Shown here piece by piece: positions 62,048 through 63,908 of a stretch of 63,908 nucleotides of DNA. Each line of letters begins with the position of its first letter. The first letter of the stretch is position 1. Source of the stretch: Lachnospiraceae bacterium. Lineage in GTDB: Bacteria; Bacillota; Clostridia; Lachnospirales; Lachnospiraceae. The notes below the pieces were generated by a model. The model made no database searches and was not told the origin of the DNA. It was given only the letters and a program-made list of their open reading frames with translations. Location of the stretch: NCBI GenBank assembly GCA_024683645.1, contig JAIKYA010000055.1:1-63908 (forward strand), in the 5' to 3' direction. A program made the position numbers and the translations under genes.

Positions 62048-63031
62048 TTAAAAGCTTATCTCCTCGGTACAGACGGTGTCATAGCGCCAGTTCTTCGCAC
62101 TTCCTCCGGCGCCGTTATACCAGTTCCCGGTTATCTCATTTTTTATTGCAAGGCCGTCTTCTTTTTCCTCCATCTCGAATAGAAGTATTCTCTTCTTCTC
62201 GTGGATATTTGGACAATGAAGTGACATCATGAGCTTTCCTTCAAAAGTCTCAAATAGCATGGCATGACCGCCATCAAGGGCGTAAAGAGGCACCTTTTCC
62301 TGGCTCCAGGGCCCATGAACAGTTCCGCTTAAGGATCTTGCATAGCCCACGGTATATCCGCCTCTCTCCGAGAAGCCAGACCACAGCATTATAAGCATTC
62401 CGCTCTTTAGCCTGTACAGGAACGGTCCATCCGTTACAAGACCGCCGTCTGCTGCCCCGTCTCCACGCCAGGGAGCATCAGAAGCCCTGAAAAGTATCTC
62501 CGGCTCAGACACAGCTTTTGACAGATCATCGCTCAATTTTATTGCACAGATCTGGCCATCATAAACCTGCATCCACTCATGGCAAAAGACCATCCACGGG
62601 CTGCCTTCATCATCGACAAAAAGCGTGCCGTCAAGGCAATGCCATCCCTTGGGAGTTACCGGGCCGTCACCCACAGGTTCAAAAGGGCCCTCCGGATCAT
62701 CTGCCACAAGGCACTGGCAGCCCCTGTATTTTCCCTCAGCCCTGAAGGATGAGATCATATAGTATCTGCCTTTCCATATGTGACATTCCGGAGCCCAATA
62801 GTCCTTGTCGGCCCAGAAATTGCCTTTTTTAAAGCATACCTTTGGAACGGACAAGTTTATAAGATCCGGTGACTTTAATACATAGAAGCACGCCTCGTCC
62901 TCTTTTGCCTCAGGAAACCTTTTCGTGTCCACGAACTGAACGTAGGTGTAATACATTCCGCTCTTTTTATCCGCCAGAATAAATGGATCGCTTATGTGCA
63001 CATCTCTTATGCTGTATGGATAGTCCTTCAT
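62048..63031 (-). CDS. Glycoside hydrolase family 43
   Basis: The 327-residue protein has no signal peptide. The five-bladed propeller pattern is visible: the general base Asp15 in HISDPFI, DYWAPECHIWKGRYYMISSF, LDGTLFVDDEGSPWMVFCHEW and GGHAMLFETFEGKLMMSLH. It is an arabinofuranosidase or xylosidase; the substrate cannot be decided. It has its own promoter with a palindromic operator. It may work with the GH39 enzyme on arabinoxylan oligosaccharides. Confidence 0.9.
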   Translation of the reverse strand: MKDYPYSIRDVHISDPFILADKKSGMYYTYVQFVDTKRFPEAKEDEACFYVLKSPDLINLSVPKVCFKKGNFWADKDYWAPECHIWKGRYYMISSFRAEGKYRGCQCLVADDPEGPFEPVGDGPVTPKGWHCLDGTLFVDDEGSPWMVFCHEWMQVYDGQICAIKLSDDLSKAVSEPEILFRASDAPWRGDGAADGGLVTDGPFLYRLKSGMLIMLWSGFSERGGYTVGYARSLSGTVHGPWSQEKVPLYALDGGHAMLFETFEGKLMMSLHCPNIHEKKRILLFEMEEKEDGLAIKNEITGNWYNGAGGSAKNWRYDTVCTEEISF

Positions 63032-63067
63032 TTTGCCTGCCCCTCTCTTTTCCCTTTATGTAAAAAA

Positions 63068-63094
63068 ATTATAACATAGGCCGCGCGGTCTATG
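63068..63094 (-). promoter_or_regulatory. GH43 promoter with a 20-bp palindromic operator
   Basis: The minus strand has TATAAT (63068-63073). Directly upstream, CATAGGCCGCGCGGTCTATG (63075-63094) is a palindrome with one mismatched pair and a central CG, the form of a LacI-family operator, and it would cover the space between -10 and -35. No LacI-type gene is in the window. Confidence 0.65.
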
Positions 63095-63164
63095 AGCATC
63101 CACTCAAAATGATCTTATACTTTCAGGATCTGATATTAATAAATTATCTGAAACTGACTATTCT

Positions 63165-63189
63165 ATAGTACCAGAGTGTGGAGTATACT
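63165..63189 (+). promoter_or_regulatory. pdxK promoter with a candidate PdxR site
   Basis: ATAGTACCA (63165-63173) is followed after 10 nt by TATACT (63184-63189), with no good -35. The same 9-mer lies 9 nt before a -10-like sequence of the ECF S gene at 32374-32397. This suggests activation by a common regulator at the -35 position. Confidence 0.6.
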
Positions 63190-63222
63190 CTTTAGCATAA
63201 CATAGCGTTAAAGGAGCAGATC

Positions 63223-63908
63223 ATGAAAGTAGCGGCAATAAATGACCTGTCAGGATTCGGAAAGTGTTCACTGGCAGCAGATATGACAGTTTTGGCAGCG
63301 ATGGGAATAGAATGTTGTCCACTGCCTACAGCAGTTCTGAGCGCGCAGACCGGATACCCGTCATTTTATTCTAAGGATCTTACCGGCATCATACCCGAAT
63401 ACTTAAGAGAATGGAAAAAGCAGAACGAGATCTTCGACGGAGTGATCACCGGATTTATGATGAGCAGTCTCCAGGCTTCAAACAGTCTGGAATTTATAAG
63501 AGCATTCAAATCAGAAAATAACAAGATTCTGGTGGATCCTGTTATGGGCGATGACGGTATAACTTATAAGAACTTTTCAAAAGAGCTGCTGGAGATCATT
63601 CGGGAGATGGTAAAAGAAGCTGACATAATAACTCCCAATTTAACCGAGCTGATACTTCTTGCCGGAGAAAATCCCGAACGGGTAATGAATCTTAAAGGCG
63701 ATGATCTGATAGATGAGATCCGCAGGTTGTCTATACTCCTTGGTGGTGATGAGGGAAAAATCATTGCAGTTACGGGAATACCTCTTTTAAAAGACGGAGT
63801 CATAGGAAACTTCATCCTCGAAAAAGGAGAAAGCAAAGTCATTGCTGCACAAAGCAACGGAGTTCACTACTCCGGGACAGGGGATCTCTTTGCAGCTGTA
63901 TTCCTGGG
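63223..63908 (+). CDS. pdxK: Pyridoxal/pyridoxamine kinase, cut by window edge
   Basis: From ATG 63223 (AAGGAG upstream) 228 residues are read to the window end without a stop. The start MKVAAINDLSGFGKCSLAAD, LPTAVLSAQTGYPSF, GVITGFMMSS, DPVMGDDG, ITPNLTEL and GVHYSGTGDLFAAVF match the PfkB-like PdxK/PdxY kinases of Firmicutes, including the catalytic Asp in GTGD. It phosphorylates B6 vitamers in the cytosol. A promoter motif is shared with the ECF S component gene. Confidence 0.94.
   Translation, partial: MKVAAINDLSGFGKCSLAADMTVLAAMGIECCPLPTAVLSAQTGYPSFYSKDLTGIIPEYLREWKKQNEIFDGVITGFMMSSLQASNSLEFIRAFKSENNKILVDPVMGDDGITYKNFSKELLEIIREMVKEADIITPNLTELILLAGENPERVMNLKGDDLIDEIRRLSILLGGDEGKIIAVTGIPLLKDGVIGNFILEKGESKVIAAQSNGVHYSGTGDLFAAVFL

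Noticed and set aside
1-63908. CRISPR arrays, rRNA and tRNA genes
   Set aside because: No regularly spaced repeats, no rRNA stretches and no convincing cloverleaf were seen on reading both strands; this is not a substitute for a tRNAscan run.

Overview
The window looks like a chromosomal segment of a motile, carbohydrate-degrading Lachnospiraceae-type Firmicute. This is inferred from gene content and order, not from a database match. The clues are a Gram-positive style rpmG-secE-nusG-rplK-rplA / rplJ-rplL / rpoB cluster, Shine-Dalgarno sequences of the GGAGG type, canonical -35/-10 promoters, a YjfB-like motility protein, a TFIIB-type zinc-ribbon protein, an ytfQRT-yjfF sugar ABC system with YesN/LytS-type regulators, and xylan-type glycosidases (GH39, GH43). 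Almost all genes are on the minus strand.

Layout. 1-6.6 kb: transcription and ribosomal protein cluster, read right to left. It is cut into separate units: rpmG-secE-nusG-rplK-rplA ends at a terminator, a CapA-like exported protein gene plus a short repeat element follow, then rplJL with its own promoter and L10 leader, then rpoB with its own promoter. 6.7-9.8 kb: a calcium-loop protein, a membrane-anchored protein behind a 39-nt-arm hairpin and a consensus promoter, a DUF1934 protein and a GntR regulator. 9.8-17.5 kb: ispE, a UDP-sugar pyrophosphorylase, a C-terminal processing protease, an EnvC-like M23 protein, ftsX, ftsE and a PucR-type regulator, a compact envelope and division block. 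17.6-23 kb: YjfB, a second copy of the repeat element, CPBP protease, CvfB-like protein, zinc-ribbon protein, gpmA and a radical SAM activase. 23-31.5 kb: a galactofuranose-type ABC importer (ytfQRT-yjfF) with a three-component sensor (second binding protein, LytS kinase, YesN regulator).

31.7-33.5 kb: an ECF transporter S component divergent from a MocR/PdxR-like regulator that lacks its C-terminus. A motif in that intergenic region recurs in front of pdxK at the right edge of the window, which points to vitamin B6. 33.5-43.2 kb: a signalling block (response regulator, 1223-residue hybrid kinase/HD-GYP/HPt protein, ABC exporter with its own kinase and regulator). It is bracketed by two genes that each lose their 3' end where they meet it (MocR on the left, a GNAT on the right). 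43.3-58 kb: an accessory region rich in GNAT acetyltransferases, with a GH39 xylosidase, an iron alcohol dehydrogenase, a methyltransferase, a Smr-less MutS2-like protein, a TauE permease, a sugar isomerase flanked by 15-bp direct repeats, several gene remnants, a nucleoside phosphorylase and a GH114-like protein. 57.4-63.9 kb: ZIP transporter, YgjP metallopeptidase, MATE exporter, diguanylate cyclase, GH43 and pdxK (cut by the window edge).

The most unusual object is a noncoding transcript of about 300 nt at 51750-52047. It has a textbook promoter, extensive predicted helices and an intrinsic terminator, and lies between the TauE gene and the MutS2-like gene. A 9-nt element in it is perfectly complementary to the translation start region of the MutS2-like gene.
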